A stretch of 6,405 nt of DNA from a bacterium (GTDB lineage Bacteria > Zhuqueibacterota > Zhuqueibacteria > Residuimicrobiales > Krinioviventaceae). The stretch's first letter is position 1, and every line of letters starts with the position of its first letter. Shown one piece after another: positions 5,539 through 6,405 of this stretch. The notes beneath the pieces are model-generated. The model did no database searches and was not told where the DNA came from. It saw only the letters and a list, made by a program, of their open reading frames with translations. The DNA is taken from NCBI GenBank assembly GCA_024278645.1, contig JAJRST010000530.1, forward strand, positions 1-6,405, read 5' to 3'. A program made the translations under genes and the position numbers.

Positions 5539-6405
5539 CTATTCTTTATGCTTTAAATATGGAATGGTTATTTTGAACAGGACGCCTCGAGGTCGTCGAT
5601 TTTGAAAGCTTATTTGGCCGCCGTGCTTGCTGATGATTTCCCGGGTAATCGCCAGACCTAATCCCGTTCCTTGTGGCTTGGTTGTATAAAAAGGCTTCAA
5701 AATTCTTTCCCGGTCGGCCTCCTGAATGCCGGGGCCGTCATCGGCAATAGCAATCTCGACCATGTCTTTAGCACGATCGAGTCGCGTCGATATGACGACC
5801 CGACCCTCGGGATCCACGGCCTGCACGGCATTGATGCCGATATTGGTTATGGCCTTTTCCATTTGAGTCTGATCGAAATAAAACTCTTGCAAACGGTCGT
5901 CAACATGGACATCGATGCGAATCGAATCATCGCTCGACAGGACCCTCAAACTTTGCGCAACCTGCTGCACAAGCAGGTTTATATCATCTTTTTTGTAATA
6001 GAGATTAATCGGCTTTGAGAATTGCAGCAACTCATTAATAGCTCTGTTGACTCGTAATGACTGGTTGCGAATTTCCTCAATGATCGTCGGCTCGATGACG
6101 TCATCGAAAGAACTTGCGAGCATCTCTATCGAATTTACAATGCCTGTGAGAGGGTTTTTAATTTCGTGAGCAAAGCTTGCGGCCATCTCGCCCACCGTCG
6201 CTAACTTTTGCGCATTGAGCAGCTCCCGCTTGTGATACTCTTTTATTTGTTCCTGGGAATGTTCCAGCTCGTCCAGTGTTCGATTGAAATGCGATGCTAA
6301 ATTGCCAAGTTCATCATTCGCTTTTATTTGTACGCGCTCGGACAAGTTCCCTTGTTCGATGGCGGCAAATGTGTCTTTGAATTTGAGCAGCGCACCGCGA
6401 ATATG
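5539..6405 (-). CDS. Sensor histidine kinase (partial, N-terminus off window)
   Basis: 288 residues are visible, open to the right edge, so the sensor and membrane-spanning part is missing. In the visible numbering, residues 1-48 form a HAMP domain (FAAIEQGNLSERV, then NDELGNLASHFNRTLDEL). A coiled linker follows, then HisKA with phospho-acceptor H80 in the HEIKNP motif (80-85). The HATPase domain has an N box with N188/N192, G1 box DDGPG (222-226) and G2 box GTGLGL (246-251), preceded by the F-box FYTTKP. This is the NtrB/ZraS/AtoS-like kinase type that pairs with NtrC-type regulators, and its partner follows directly. A TTG at 6345 could be mistaken for a start, but the HAMP sequence continues upstream of it. 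HAMP implies a transmembrane sensor; the signal cannot be told from this window. Confidence 0.95.
   Translation of the reverse strand, partial: HIRGALLKFKDTFAAIEQGNLSERVQIKANDELGNLASHFNRTLDELEHSQEQIKEYHKRELLNAQKLATVGEMAASFAHEIKNPLTGIVNSIEMLASSFDDVIEPTIIEEIRNQSLRVNRAINELLQFSKPINLYYKKDDINLLVQQVAQSLRVLSSDDSIRIDVHVDDRLQEFYFDQTQMEKAITNIGINAVQAVDPEGRVVISTRLDRAKDMVEIAIADDGPGIQEADRERILKPFYTTKPQGTGLGLAITREIISKHGGQISFQNRRPRGVLFKITIPYLKHKE

Noticed and set aside
6343..6345. TTG start for the kinase
   Set aside because: The same frame continues upstream to the edge with a clear HAMP sequence, so this is an internal leucine codon.

Overview
This window reads as one gene neighbourhood, entirely on the minus strand, from a Gram-negative bacterium that transfers electrons to or through its cell surface. 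The evidence is two exported multihaem c-type cytochromes (four and five CXXCH motifs), an exported six-bladed NHL propeller, an outer-membrane beta-barrel protein and a two-component system of the sigma-54 (NtrC) class. A strong AGGAGG-type ribosome site and a classical intrinsic terminator are present. The lineage cannot be fixed from this window. Desulfuromonadia (Geobacter-like) or FCB-type lineages such as Calditrichota/KSB1 are plausible guesses.

Layout in the direction of transcription (high to low coordinates): (1) 6405-5539, the C-terminal half of a HAMP-HisKA-HATPase sensor kinase whose sensor part lies outside the window; (2) 5533-4154, its NtrC-type response regulator, starting 5 nt after the kinase stop; (3) 4153-3790, a 364-nt non-coding region with a near-consensus sigma-54 -24/-12 promoter (3919-3904) and upstream inverted repeats that could bind the regulator; (4) 3789-3172, a small secreted tetrahaem cytochrome resembling the filament-forming OmcE family; (5) a strong intrinsic terminator, 3118-3087; (6) 3062-2001, the NHL propeller; (7) 1984-1418, a pentahaem doubled-CXXCH lipoprotein; (8) 1407-1, the N-terminal 469 residues of a beta-barrel protein that runs off the left edge.

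Proposed working model (inference): the kinase-regulator pair activates sigma-54 transcription of the tetrahaem cytochrome, made in large amounts because most transcripts stop at the terminator. A smaller share reads through into the propeller, the pentahaem lipoprotein and the barrel, which would form the envelope-spanning machinery. This arrangement fits a polymeric 'cytochrome nanowire' subunit with its low-copy assembly or electron-conduit partners. The tetrahaem protein has enough histidines for bis-His ligation of all four haems, including one near the mature N-terminus that could reach into a neighbouring subunit. No RNA genes, mobile elements or CRISPR arrays were seen, and no convincing plus-strand gene exists.
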